Assembly: GCF_004114535.1 (NCBI RefSeq)
Contig: NZ_LBJC01000025.1
Location: 1 to 64,000, forward strand
Source: Bradyrhizobium nanningense
Lineage (GTDB): Bacteria; Pseudomonadota; Alphaproteobacteria; Rhizobiales; Xanthobacteraceae
Reading direction: 5' to 3'
DNA length: 64,000 bases
Shown here: piece by piece, positions 37,202-45,475 of the stretch
Numbering within the stretch: the first letter of the stretch is position 1
How the letters are laid out: each line of letters opens with the position of its first letter
Notes under the pieces: model-generated
Seen by the model: only the letters and a program-made list of their open reading frames with translations
What the model was told of the DNA's origin: nothing
Database searches by the model: none
Position numbers and translations under genes: made by a program

Positions 37202-37989
37202 GGAGGGCACTGACCATGCTTGCCGGAGATTCGGCGTTGGTGCGATACGTCGCGGTATCCTTAATCGCTCTTGCCGGCAGTGTGTACTCTGGACCAGCTC
37301 TCGCATATCGGCCTTTTGACGGCACCGATGCGGCTGTCGCCGCACCGGGCGAGCTTGAGGTCGAATTGCAGCCAGCGGGCGTTCAACGTGAGCAAGGTAC
37401 GCACACGCTCATTGCGCCATGGACCGTCCTGAACATCGGATTGAGCGAAGGATGGGAGGCGGTCTTCGAAGGACGAGGTGAAACGCCTCTCTCACCGTCC
37501 GGTCCGACCGAACTCATCGATGCCGGCGCGTTCCTCAAGCATGTCGTGGTACCCGGGAGCCTTCAGGAAAAGACCGGGCCGAGCGTGGCGACGGAATTCG
37601 GCGTGCTTCTGCCGGACAGCACGGGCAATAGCGGGGCTGGCCTGAGTTGGGCGGGGATCGTCTCGCAGCGCTGGGATTGGGGCACGGTTCACTTCAACGT
37701 GGAAACCTTGCTGACGCGGGAGCACCGCGCCGATGTGTTCGTTGGGACCATCATCGAAGGGCCGACGAAATGGAAGGTGCGACCGGTCGCAGAAGTCTTT
37801 TACGAGAAGGAGTTCGGCTTGGAGGAGACCGTCTCGGGATTGGTCGGCTTAATCTGGCAGGTTAGCGACAAGCTATCCTTCGATGTGGCGTACCGCCACG
37901 CAGTCATCAACGCTCATCCGCTCAACGAAATTCGTGCCGGGCTGACCTTCGCTGTTCCTCTTCGGTTCGAAGGAGCCCACAACCGGTGA
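37198..37989 (+). CDS. probable outer-membrane protein
   Basis: This 263-residue protein has an N-terminal signal (VAVSLIALAGSVYSGPALA, cleavage near residue 36) and then alternating beta-strands typical of outer-membrane barrels (GELEVELQPAGVQRE, VEVEQ-like repeats, DKLSFDVAYRHAVINA) ending in FAVPLRFEGAHNR. No named family is recognised. It is translationally coupled to the YVTN protein, so the pair may work together in the envelope. Confidence 0.72.
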   Translation: MRRALTMLAGDSALVRYVAVSLIALAGSVYSGPALAYRPFDGTDAAVAAPGELEVELQPAGVQREQGTHTLIAPWTVLNIGLSEGWEAVFEGRGETPLSPSGPTELIDAGAFLKHVVVPGSLQEKTGPSVATEFGVLLPDSTGNSGAGLSWAGIVSQRWDWGTVHFNVETLLTREHRADVFVGTIIEGPTKWKVRPVAEVFYEKEFGLEETVSGLVGLIWQVSDKLSFDVAYRHAVINAHPLNEIRAGLTFAVPLRFEGAHNR

Positions 37990-38226
37990 TCGATCGAGGC
38001 CACGCACTCGAGTGGCTACGAATCCACGGCGTCCTGCTTCAGGACGACGTGATGCCTTGTGCATGCTGGTGCTGATCGGTGCGGCGCCGGAAGGCAGGAG
38101 CTACACCGCGGCTGACGATTGCAACCAGACTGCAGGCCGTCGAAGTTGCCGCGGCTCTCGATGCAACAAATGAGCGGAGGCGCGTCATTCGGCGCGGTTC
38201 GGGGCAATGGCGATGAAACGCCCCCG

Positions 38227-38676
38227 CTATGCAAACATCGCCTTGGCCAGCACAACGATGCCAATGATGCATGCGAAGACGATGAGGTGAATAGCCTTGA
38301 AGATAGCCGGCTTCATCTTATTCAGAAAATGCAGCGTCATCGCGGTGATGAAGCAAACGAGAACAATGGCGGCGAGCACAATCTTGACCAGCAACAGGCG
38401 CCCGAAGCTGCTTTCTGGCATCGTCGAAAGGTTCGGGAAATGGGCCCGCAACATGAGGACGCCAGTTGCATAGAGCAAGACGATCACGACCGGCATGAAT
38501 GTCCGGGCGCGCTCAATGATGCCGGCTTCAATTTCCATCATCACCTTGCTTGACAGGCGCTTGTGCAGGGATTCGAGGATCAGCACCTCGAAGATCACGA
38601 CCCCGCCAAAGGTCACGGCACTCAGAAGGTGGATGGTCTGGATGACGAGATAATACTCGTTCGAGAAGGCGCTCAT
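38227..38676 (-). CDS. CopD-like four-helix membrane protein
   Basis: This 149-residue protein has four transmembrane helices: YYLVIQTIHLLSAVTFGGVVIFEVLIL, TFMPVVIVLLYATGVLML, LLLVKIVLAAIVLVCFITAMTLHFLN and AIHLIVFACIIGIVVLAKAMF. Conserved His residues in helices 1, 3 and 4 (QTIHLLS, TLHFLN, AIHLI) suggest heme b or copper, as in CopD-type proteins. ATG 38676 is chosen; an in-frame extension to 38754 would enter the 3' part of the RIC gene. It lies downstream of RIC and is probably in the same NO-stress transcript. Confidence 0.7.
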   Translation of the reverse strand: MSAFSNEYYLVIQTIHLLSAVTFGGVVIFEVLILESLHKRLSSKVMMEIEAGIIERARTFMPVVIVLLYATGVLMLRAHFPNLSTMPESSFGRLLLVKIVLAAIVLVCFITAMTLHFLNKMKPAIFKAIHLIVFACIIGIVVLAKAMFA

Positions 38677-38795
38677 CCTTGTCCCTACTCTGGGTTTCAA
38701 GCTGCCGTCGCATCTCGAACCGGGCAGCCCCAAGGCGTCCCTATCGGGAGTCACGCGCGCTTGTGGTCCCGCGTGACCCAGACGGCGGCACTCGA

Positions 38796-39469
38796 TCAGG
38801 CCGCTCCGTGGCGCTCGAACCTCGGGAACAGCACGTTGTTCTCAAGATGGATATGCTCCATGACATCATCAACCAACTTGGCCGTCCCGCCATAGAGCGC
38901 CGTCCACGAGCGACATGCGCCCTTGGGCAGCGCGAAGCCCTTCGCAAGCTCTCCAGGCGGCGCAGGAGTTCGCCATGCCGATCGTGATCATCCCGCATTT
39001 GCGAGATCGGGAGCTGATTGCCGGCAGCATCCTGTTGCTGCATCAACGGGAAGAGTTCTGCCTCTTCCTTCTGCATGTGCTCCTCCAGCTCGGCCTGGAT
39101 GGCCTCCAGCGTGTCGGCAAGTCCCTGCGGCACCTCGGGATGACCGGCGTGGACAGCCTCGACTTTCCGGGCCAGGCGCGCAAGCTCCGGCAGTTCGCGC
39201 CGATGCGTCTCGTGATAGCGGGTCAGGATGTGATCGATCAGCGCGCTGGTTGCTTCGGGCGCCGAACCGGATTTCCGTGGATCGAGCGCGTCGAGCGCCT
39301 CCTCTACGGCTGCAATGTCCAGAGCGCGCTTGCGGACGGCTTCGGCCAAGAGCACGTCGCCGCCGCAACAGAAGTCGAGCTTGAACCGCCGGAACACCGC
39401 GGTCGCACCGGGCAATGTCGCGGCGATTTCTCCGACGGTACGATTTCGAAGCGAGGCTTCAGTCGTCAT
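38796..39469 (-). pseudogene. Fe-S cluster repair di-iron protein RIC (YtfE/ScdA), frameshifted
   Basis: The first ~173 codons encode a RIC protein: ScdA_N (LKLDFCCGG-like FKLDFCCGGDVLLAEAV), then the hemerythrin-like part with ILTRYHETHRRELPELARL, LEEHMQKEEAELFPLM and [20 protein letters not shown]. Near 38949 the frame is lost. In the next frame the expected C-terminus continues: [19 protein letters not shown], and then [19 protein letters not shown] to a TGA at 38796-38798. That part carries the last His/Glu iron ligands. Adding one C restores 224 residues (674+1 = 675). Characterised homologues repair nitrosylated or oxidised Fe-S clusters. An NsrR-like site lies upstream. Confidence 0.85.
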
Positions 39470-39601
39470 TGTTCAGGTCCTTTCCGATCCCGATACGGCG
39501 CTTCCGGACGGAGGCGTTCTCGCTTCCCGAACGCGAAGTCCCGCTTGCTGCGGTTGTATTGACGAGATCCGTCATACAGCTCGTCCGTCACGTCCGCCGA
39601 T

Positions 39602-39624
39602 AAGATGTATTTTATATCGATGTT
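39602..39624. promoter_or_regulatory. probable NsrR operator upstream of RIC
   Basis: AAGATGTATTT-T-ATATCGATGTT has the 11-1-11 layout. The left half matches the E. coli NsrR half-site AAGATGCATTT at ten of eleven positions; the right half is weaker. It lies 133 bp before the RIC start codon. Confidence 0.55.
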
Positions 39625-39736
39625 AATCGAGGGCAACAGAAACATAATGCCTCGGTCCGGACGTCATGAGTTGTGTCGGCGTGCAAAGACTTGCGAGGCG
39701 CAAGTAGTTGTGCACGCCATTTCACGAGACTTTCGG

Positions 39737-40909
39737 CTACGGGGACCTGACCGCGGCAAGGCCGCGCTCCAGATCGGCGATCAGATCGGCCTCCGCTTCA
39801 AGACCGACCGAGAGGCGGATCAGGCTGTCGCTGATGCCGGCAGCCCGCCGCGCCTCCGGGCCCATACCGGCATGCGTCATCGTTGCCGGGTGCGCAACCA
39901 GGCTCTCGACGCCGCCGAGCGACTCGGCCAGCGTGAAGACATCAACTGCCTCGACGAAGCGGCGCACGGCGTACGTGCCGCCCGCCAGTTCAAAGCTCAA
40001 CATGGCGCCGAAACCGCTTTGCTGGACCGACGCGATGGCGTGCGCTGGATCGGAGTCGAGGCCCGGATAGTGGACCGCTGCAACAAGCGGATGTCGGGCC
40101 AAGAACTGTGCCACGGCCATGGCGTTGGCTTGCTGGCGCTCGATCCGTGGAAAGAGCGTCCGCAGGCCGCGTAGCGTCAGGTGCGCATCGAATGGCGATC
40201 CCGTCGTGCCAGCGATGTTGGCCCAGGCGGACAGCGCCTCCACATCGGACGAGGCAGCGGCAATGACCGCGCCTCCGACCACGTCGGAATGTCCATTGAG
40301 ATATTTTGTCGTCGAATGAATGACGAAATCCGCACCAAGCGCGATGGGTTGCTGCAGGGCGGGAGACAGGAATGTGTTGTCGACCGCGATCTTAGCGCCT
40401 GTTTCCCTGGCGCGTGCGGCGATCGCGCGAATATCGACCACCCGCATTAGCGGATTGCTCGGGGTCTCGATCAGCACGAGCTTCGGCTTCCGGCGGAGCG
40501 CGGTTGTAAGCGCCGGCTCGTTACCCTGGTCGACAAATGCGAGATCGAACTGCTTGCGGTCGCGCCGCGCGGAAAGCAGCCGATAGGTTCCACCGTAGCA
40601 GTCGTGCGGCGCGACCACAAGATCACCCGGCCGCAGTAGCGACAGCACGAGATCGACCGCTGCCATCCCGGAGGATGTCACGACCGCGCCGGCGCCGCCC
40701 TCGAGCTTGGCAATCGTTTCAGCCAACAGATCGCGGGTCGGATTGGCGGTTCGCGTGTACTCGTAGCCAAGGTTCCGCTCGAATCCCTCAAACGCAAAGG
40801 TGCTCGTCAGATAGAGCGGGGGCGCGACGGCCCTGAACGCGCGATCTGCGGCGACGCCGTTCGCCGCCGCCACGGTGCGCGGATCCTTTGTCTTTCCCAC
40901 CGTCGACAT
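39737..40909 (-). CDS. cystathionine gamma-synthase/lyase family PLP enzyme
   Basis: This 390-residue PLP enzyme of the Cys/Met metabolism family has YEYTRTANPTRDLLAETIAKLEGG, SSGMAAVDLVLSLLRPGD, IETPSNPLMRVVDI and the PLP lysine in HSTTKYLNGHSDVVGG. Size and motifs suit MetB, which joins O-acyl-homoserine and cysteine; gamma-lyase activity cannot be excluded. It follows cysK on the same strand by 162 bp. The pair could make cysteine and move its sulfur, inside a region with NsrR-like sites. Confidence 0.88.
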   Translation of the reverse strand: MSTVGKTKDPRTVAAANGVAADRAFRAVAPPLYLTSTFAFEGFERNLGYEYTRTANPTRDLLAETIAKLEGGAGAVVTSSGMAAVDLVLSLLRPGDLVVAPHDCYGGTYRLLSARRDRKQFDLAFVDQGNEPALTTALRRKPKLVLIETPSNPLMRVVDIRAIAARARETGAKIAVDNTFLSPALQQPIALGADFVIHSTTKYLNGHSDVVGGAVIAAASSDVEALSAWANIAGTTGSPFDAHLTLRGLRTLFPRIERQQANAMAVAQFLARHPLVAAVHYPGLDSDPAHAIASVQQSGFGAMLSFELAGGTYAVRRFVEAVDVFTLAESLGGVESLVAHPATMTHAGMGPEARRAAGISDSLIRLSVGLEAEADLIADLERGLAAVRSP

Positions 40910-41071
40910 CTCCAGAAGCCTCGTTGGCTATCACTACTGCAGTTGGCCGCGCGAAGGTAGGGCACCATCACTTGTTCCGCGCCGCTCGCGGCCTGTCACC
41001 TTCTCGCCGAGGCATCGCTCACAAGCGTTCGCCCCTTGCTCGAGCCGTCCATGCGTGTCTGTGCGGATCCG

Positions 41072-42049
41072 TCAGGCCGCCAGGCCCTGGGCGTCGAACA
41101 CTCCCTCGAATAGAACCGTCGACAGACAGCGTTCGCCGGAATCGGGCAGCACCACGACGATGGTCTTACCGGCATTCTCCGCACGCTGCGCCAGACGCGC
41201 TGCGACGGCGGTTGCGGCGCCGCTGGAAATCCCCGACAGAAGACCCTCTTCACGCGCCAGGCGCAGTGCGAACTCGATGGCCTCCTCGTTCGAGACCTGC
41301 TCGATCGCATCCACGAGCGACAGGTCGAGTACGTCGGGAACGAAGCCGGCGCCGAGCCCTTGGATCTTGTGAGGCCCAGGCTTGAGCGGCTGGTTGGCCA
41401 GCGTCTGGCTCAGCACCGGGCTGCCGGACGGCTCCACGGCCACCGACAGGATGCTCTTGCCACGGGTGCGCTTGATGTAGCGCGACACTCCGGTGATGGT
41501 GCCGCCGGTCCCGACACCGGAAACAAAAATGTCGATCGATCCTTCGGTGTCGTTCCAGATTTCAGGACCCGTCGTCTCCTCGTGGATTGAAGGATTGGCA
41601 GGATTATTGAACTGCTGCAGCAGCACATAGCGATCGGGATCCAACGCCACTAGCTCTTCGGCCCTAGCGATGGCGCCCGGCATGCCGCGCCCTCCGTCGG
41701 TGAGTATGAGTTTCGCACCGAAGGTCCTCAGCAATTTGCGACGTTCGATGCTCATGGTCTCGGGCATGGTCAATGTCAGCGGAATTCCGTGCGACGCTGC
41801 AACGAAGGCCAGCGCGATCCCGGTGTTGCCGCTGGTCGGCTCGATCAGCTCTTTGCCGGGACCGAGCAGGTTACGCCTTTCGGCATCCAGAACCATCGCC
41901 GCACCGATCCGGCACTTCACGGAATAGGCCGGGTTGCGCCCCTCGATTTTGGCGAGGACCGTGGCCTTGGCGTTGCCCACGACGTGATTGAGTCGAACCA
42001 GCGGGGTCCGGCCGATCGACCGCGCGTTATCCTCGAACCATCCAGCCAT
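41072..42049 (-). CDS. cysK: cysteine synthase A
   Basis: This 325-residue O-acetylserine sulfhydrylase has [13 protein letters not shown], the PLP lysine in [27 protein letters not shown] (substrate loop), [14 protein letters not shown] (phosphate cup) and [14 protein letters not shown]. It adds sulfide to O-acetylserine. It precedes metB. The 337-bp upstream region to the divergent DGC-domain gene should hold its promoter, but I see no clear boxes. Confidence 0.93.
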   Translation of the reverse strand: MAGWFEDNARSIGRTPLVRLNHVVGNAKATVLAKIEGRNPAYSVKCRIGAAMVLDAERRNLLGPGKELIEPTSGNTGIALAFVAASHGIPLTLTMPETMSIERRKLLRTFGAKLILTDGGRGMPGAIARAEELVALDPDRYVLLQQFNNPANPSIHEETTGPEIWNDTEGSIDIFVSGVGTGGTITGVSRYIKRTRGKSILSVAVEPSGSPVLSQTLANQPLKPGPHKIQGLGAGFVPDVLDLSLVDAIEQVSNEEAIEFALRLAREEGLLSGISSGAATAVAARLAQRAENAGKTIVVVLPDSGERCLSTVLFEGVFDAQGLAA

Positions 42050-42386
42050 ATGTCACTCCTTGTCTCACGGCGCCGATCCGTCCTCGTCAGCGGCCTTGCG
42101 CGGAATTACCCATGAATGGAGAAGCGGTGACATGACCGCGGCATCAGGCTCATTGCTCTCGAACAACCAGTGAGGTCACTTGGAATGGAGGCACTGTCGA
42201 AAGCCGTTGCGGGAGAATTCTGCATCCGCAGCGGGTGCTCTCGCTAGAATGGAATTCGATGACGAAGCGGCCGGAGCATCAAAGCCTGCGCGATCGCGAT
42301 TCATGTCTTTGCGCTGAGACAACGATTTGAAGCCCTGACTTCATCTAGAGCATTGGCGCGCTCGCTTGTGGTCTGGCGGAGAAATC
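42050..42386. other. 337-bp divergent intergenic region
   Basis: This gap lies between cysK (minus) and the DGC-domain gene (plus). No gene is supported. The only visible signal is the GGCGGAG ribosome site before 42387. No NsrR-like half-site was seen. Confidence 0.35.
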
Positions 42387-42872
42387 ATGATGAAGAGTAA
42401 GGCTGAGCTGCCCCTTGTTTATTCATGCTCAGGCTGTTCGAGCGTTGCCCAAATGGCAAATGACGTCGCGGTACGTCTGGACCGAGCGGAAGAGGCGGAG
42501 ATGTCCTGCATTGCCGGTGTTGGCGGCGACGTCGGCCCACTCGTAAGGATCGCAAAATCAGGCAGGCCGATTCTGGCGCTTGACGGCTGTTCTCTCCGTT
42601 GCGCCGCGCAATGCCTTGAGCGGCAAGGGGTGAGCCCGACCGCCCATCTCGTGCTGACGGACATCGGCATCAAAAAACGCTTTCACGCAGGATTTGATGA
42701 GGCCGAAGCGAGCGCGATCTATCACAGGGCAGTCGCCGAGCTGAGGTCAATCGGGACGAGTTCGCTTTCAGATGCGGAAGCATCAGCGAAAAGGGGCGGC
42801 CCGGGACAGGATATCCCAGTCCGTGACGGTCCCCCGACATCGAAAGGCGTTCGGCACGTCATGGCGAAATAA
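42387..42872 (+). CDS. DGC-domain putative zinc-binding protein
   Basis: This 161-residue protein has the pattern of the DGC domain: LPLVYSCSGCSSVAQMANDVA with a CxxC, the central MSCIAGVGGDV, and RPILALDGCSLRCAAQCLERQG with the DGC motif and two more cysteines. The domain is believed to bind zinc. Homologues occur in respiratory or sulfur contexts; the role is unknown. ATG 42387 follows GGCGGAGAAATC; a second ATG (42390) follows at once. The Ser/Gly/Pro-rich C-terminus is not conserved-looking. Confidence 0.8.
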   Translation: MMKSKAELPLVYSCSGCSSVAQMANDVAVRLDRAEEAEMSCIAGVGGDVGPLVRIAKSGRPILALDGCSLRCAAQCLERQGVSPTAHLVLTDIGIKKRFHAGFDEAEASAIYHRAVAELRSIGTSSLSDAEASAKRGGPGQDIPVRDGPPTSKGVRHVMAK

Positions 42873-42986
42873 TCGCCTGCGCACCCGCAATAGTCGAAGG
42901 CGGCCTTCCGCCAGCCACCAGTGCGACTAGACTAGCCCCCGCGTATTTGGCGATCTCCTCGTATCCTGCCTCGGGTCGTCATGCCG

Positions 42987-43319
42987 TCAGCCGCCCGGAC
43001 GGCGCAGCGCACTGGGGATCGGGCGATCACCGAAATCGATAGCGGACCTGCGAAGGACGCGCCCCGTCACATCCGTGCTCAGCCGCGCGCGGCGGCTGCG
43101 GTGGAAAAATGTGAGCCTAAATTCGCCGTCATGATCATCGATCCCGCGTTCGCAGACGCTCGTAATCGCGCCTTCGTGCATCAGGACCGGTACGGCGGCG
43201 GCCGAAACATTCAGGAGTTCGCCGATCAACTCAGCATCGACGTAGAACGTGGTATCGCTCCGCTGGACCATGCTGCGGGAGGGCGCAGGCGGATTCGCTT
43301 GATGGGGCCTATCCATCAT
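42987..43319 (-). CDS. DUF6522-like conserved protein in the NsrR module
   Basis: This 110-residue soluble protein has FYVDAELIGELLNVSAAAVPVLMHEGAITSVCERGIDD, then FRLTFFHRSRRARLSTDVTGRVLRRSAIDFGDRPIP, a pattern I associate with the small DUF6522 family. Function is unknown. The start is 28 bp from the palindromic NsrR-like operator shared with the divergent DUF2249 gene, so co-regulation by nitric oxide is likely. Confidence 0.7.
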   Translation of the reverse strand: MMDRPHQANPPAPSRSMVQRSDTTFYVDAELIGELLNVSAAAVPVLMHEGAITSVCERGIDDHDGEFRLTFFHRSRRARLSTDVTGRVLRRSAIDFGDRPIPSALRRPGG

Positions 43320-43346
43320 CAGTATCTCCTTGCCGAGGTGCCCAAT

Positions 43347-43369
43347 AAGATATATTACTAATATATCTT
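43347..43369. promoter_or_regulatory. NsrR-type operator, perfect 11-1-11 palindrome
   Basis: AAGATATATTA-C-TAATATATCTT. The perfect symmetry extends to 43344-43372 (14-1-14). It lies between divergent genes, 28 bp and 20 bp from their start codons, where bound repressor would block both. Confidence 0.85.
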
Positions 43370-43388
43370 ATTGTAGCGAGGTCAACCC

Positions 43389-44150
43389 ATGACCATTCTG
43401 GCCCAACTGGAAAGCGGAGCGGAAGTGTGGCCCGTGCCGGCCGGACTTCCCAGCGCAAGGCTTCCTCCGAAGACCATGGCCAAACGCGCGGCCAAGACGC
43501 GGATAGCGCTCTCCACCGCCGAGCTCTCGTTCCGGATCTTCGCTATTTTTCGCGCGCATCCGCATATCAATAACGTACTGACGCACATTTCACGTGCGGA
43601 TTGGGCGCAAGTCGAGCGAGCGCTCAATTCCATTCTCGATCCGGCGGCCGCAACCGGGCAGCTTTCACCGCTGGCGCAGAACATCATCGATCTGATGTGC
43701 GCCGAGCGCGGCATCACCGGGAAGATTCTCAAGCCCTGTTTCCACGCCGCCCTGGGCAAACTGCTCGAGCCGAAACGTGCAGAGCGGCTGATCGAACATA
43801 TCGAGGCGCTGTATCGCGATCTCGAACGGAGAGCAGAACAGCCAGCGCCCGCGTCGCACGAGCTACCTAAGGAGCCGTCCATGACCGAACCAAACGCCGA
43901 CGAACGCGTGATCAACGTTGCCGACATCGATCCAAAGTACCGTCACGCGATCCTCTTTCGCTTGTTCGAGCATCTTGCTTCGGATCAATCGCTTCAGATC
44001 GTCGTGGATCATGATCCCAGACGGCTCCGCCTGCAGCTTGAGGCGCAGCATGGCTCACGTTGCAACTGGTCGTATCTGGAGCGGGGACCGGACTTCTGGC
44101 GCGTGCGCCTGCGGCTGCTCCCACCCGAGGGAAAGGAGGCTTCGCGTTGA
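43389..44150 (+). CDS. DUF2249-domain protein with a novel N-terminal helical part
   Basis: This 253-residue frame has two parts. Residues ~30-150 are mostly helical (SFRIFAIFRAHPHINNVLTHI, LIEHIEALYRDLERRAEQP) with no family I know. Residues 165-253 are a DUF2249 domain (VINVADIDPKYRHAILFRLFEHL, IVVDHDPRRLRLQLEAQHG, WSYLERGPDFWRVRLRLL). At 43881 an ATG preceded by AAGGAG would express the DUF2249 domain alone. DUF2249 genes recur next to NO-detoxification and denitrification genes. The operator is 20 bp upstream. The next gene overlaps its stop (TTGA). Confidence 0.78.
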   Translation: MTILAQLESGAEVWPVPAGLPSARLPPKTMAKRAAKTRIALSTAELSFRIFAIFRAHPHINNVLTHISRADWAQVERALNSILDPAAATGQLSPLAQNIIDLMCAERGITGKILKPCFHAALGKLLEPKRAERLIEHIEALYRDLERRAEQPAPASHELPKEPSMTEPNADERVINVADIDPKYRHAILFRLFEHLASDQSLQIVVDHDPRRLRLQLEAQHGSRCNWSYLERGPDFWRVRLRLLPPEGKEASR

Positions 44151-44383
44151 GCGATTCACATCACTATGTGCAGCCCGTCAATGAGGCGGAGCAGGTCTAT
44201 CTTGAGTCGCTGATCCGCGAGGATTTCGCGCGGTGTCATCCGGGCGAGACGCTGGAAGACGTCAAGCGCCGCGCTGTCTTCTCGAAGGAGGACAAGGGGC
44301 TGCTTCGGGATTGGATGGCGGTCGCTGCCGGCCGTGCCGCAGCCGATCGAGCCCACCCGCCGTTTCTGCAAGCTGCCGAATAG
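44147..44383 (+). CDS. small protein of the NsrR module
   Basis: This 78-residue protein starts with TTG at 44147, overlapping the stop of the DUF2249 gene, behind AAAGGAGG. Its body is helical: EAEQVYLESLIREDFARCHPGETLEDVKRRAVFSKEDKGLLRDWMAVAAG. It is soluble and unrecognised. Translational coupling to the DUF2249 gene and the shared operator place it in the NO response. It converges on nsrR. Confidence 0.72.
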   Translation: MSDSHHYVQPVNEAEQVYLESLIREDFARCHPGETLEDVKRRAVFSKEDKGLLRDWMAVAAGRAAADRAHPPFLQAAE

Positions 44384-44395
44384 CGGATCGACCCA

Positions 44396-44824
44396 TCAGG
44401 CCGCGGGCCGCACCCCAAAATCCCTCGGCCTGAGCATCAAGTCGGCGAGCGTGTACTTGTCGAGCACGGCATTGAACGCGTCCAGGCCCTCATGCAGAAC
44501 GCCGCGCAAGCGGCAGCAGCGGGTGATAACACACGCGTTGTCGGCGCCGAAGCATTCGACCAGAGCAAAATCGGGCTCGGTGGCGCGAATCACCTCGCCC
44601 AGCTTGATCTTGTGCGGTGGTTTCGCCAGCGCGAGGCCGCCCGAGCGGCCTCGCACCGCGTTCAGATACCCGGCCCTGGTGAGCGTATTGGCGACCTTCA
44701 TCAGATGAGCGCGGGAGATATTGTAAACGCCGGATACCTCTTCGATCGTGATCAAACGATCCTGCCTTGCCGCAGCGTACATCAGCAGCCGGAGGCAATA
44801 ATCGGAAAAATTGGTCAAGCGCAT
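44396..44824 (-). CDS. nsrR: NsrR-type Rrf2 nitric-oxide-sensing repressor
   Basis: This 142-residue Rrf2 protein aligns well with E. coli NsrR as I recall it: MRLTNFSDYCLRLLMYAAA at the start, winged helix YNISRAHLMKVANTLTRAGYLNAVRGRSGGLAL, then LGEVIRATEPDFALVECF. Cysteines at 91, 98 and 103/104 fit the three-Cys Fe-S cluster. The end NAVLDKYTLADLM matches too. NO attacks the cluster and releases the repressor. It is last on the minus strand after the ferredoxin operon, with a possible site of its own at 44888. Other Rrf2 members (IscR, RirA) are less likely given the operators. Confidence 0.9.
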   Translation of the reverse strand: MRLTNFSDYCLRLLMYAAARQDRLITIEEVSGVYNISRAHLMKVANTLTRAGYLNAVRGRSGGLALAKPPHKIKLGEVIRATEPDFALVECFGADNACVITRCCRLRGVLHEGLDAFNAVLDKYTLADLMLRPRDFGVRPAA

Positions 44825-44887
44825 GATTTGCTCCGGAGCATTGGCACAGGCGCACGTACAGAGATCGCAGCCCGACAGTCACGCACA

Positions 44888-44910
44888 AAGATATATTGAA
44901 TGTCCATGTT
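44888..44910. promoter_or_regulatory. possible NsrR half-site before nsrR
   Basis: AAGATATATTG matches the left half in ten of eleven positions; the right half ATGTCCATGTT matches poorly. It lies 64 bp before the nsrR start, so autoregulation is possible. Confidence 0.4.
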
Positions 44911-44938
44911 TCTCAAGTCGAGCCAACCGGCCATGCGA

Positions 44939-45175
44939 TCACCCGAGGCTGCGCGTCAGGCGATGGAGCAACGCATTGAACCGTCGCTCGCCGCCTGGCG
45001 CGCTTCGTCGCAAGACGACGCAGGCTTTGCCTGCTATGCGGCAGGCCGCGTCGACTTCGCCCGCATCGGCAAGCTTTTGCAGAGCGTCGAGCAGCAGCAG
45101 GGCGACCTCCTGCTGCTCCTTGACGCTCTTGGCTTGGGCCGCGGTGGCGCCGGAAACGGGCAATTCTCGTATCAT
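44939..45175 (-). CDS. small conserved protein of the ferredoxin operon
   Basis: This 78-residue soluble protein has MIRELPVSGATAAQ, then a helical body SVKEQQEVALLLLDALQKLADAGEVDAACRIAGKACVVL and an end FNALLHRLTRSLG. I do not recognise a named family. Its start overlaps the stop of the DUF59 remnant (ATGA), and nsrR follows after 114 bp. It is part of the operon led by the ferredoxin gene. Confidence 0.68.
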   Translation of the reverse strand: MIRELPVSGATAAQAKSVKEQQEVALLLLDALQKLADAGEVDAACRIAGKACVVLRRSAPGGERRFNALLHRLTRSLG

Positions 45176-45399
45176 TGGAAGCCCAGATATTCCTTGGCGG
45201 TCGAACTCATCATGTCCGGCGTCCAAGGCGGATCATAGGTCAAGCTCACGTCAGCCCAATGGACGCCATCGACCGCCTCCTCGATAGGGTAGCTCGGAAA
45301 CCCAAAGCCCACGGTCATAAGCACCTCTGCCGCGATCAGTGCCGTTAGCGCAGTGGCGAAATAGCTCAGGGTCCATCGGGACAGGGATGCGCCGATCAT
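45172..45399 (-). CDS. chimeric remnant: membrane-protein start fused to a DUF59 tail
   Basis: This 75-residue ORF joins two unlike parts. Residues 1-~40 (LSRWTLSYFATALTALIAAEVLM) read as the first transmembrane helix of a larger membrane protein. Residues ~41-75 (YPIEEAVDGVHWADVSL, then TYDPPWTPDMMSSTAKEYLG) match the C-terminal end of DUF59/MIP18-type Fe-S assembly proteins. The DUF59 core with its catalytic Cys is missing. An in-frame deletion fusing two neighbouring genes is the simplest explanation. It overlaps the next start by four bases. Confidence 0.65.
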   Translation of the reverse strand: MIGASLSRWTLSYFATALTALIAAEVLMTVGFGFPSYPIEEAVDGVHWADVSLTYDPPWTPDMMSSTAKEYLGFQ

Positions 45400-45475
45400 G
45401 GCTGTGTGCCCACGCCTCCCGGATCGGAGGGAGCGACTGGCCGCTCCCTCCGAGGGGATCTTCAGGAAGGGATAT

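Noticed and set aside
38029-38048. Hairpin CGTCCTGCTTCAGGACG as a terminator for the outer-membrane protein gene
   Set aside because: Short stem and no T-run.
44900-45238. Plus-strand gene of 112 codons opposite the small ferredoxin-operon gene
   Set aside because: The minus-strand frame fits the operon with an ATGA overlap and looks more protein-like; the plus frame starts inside the possible NsrR site.
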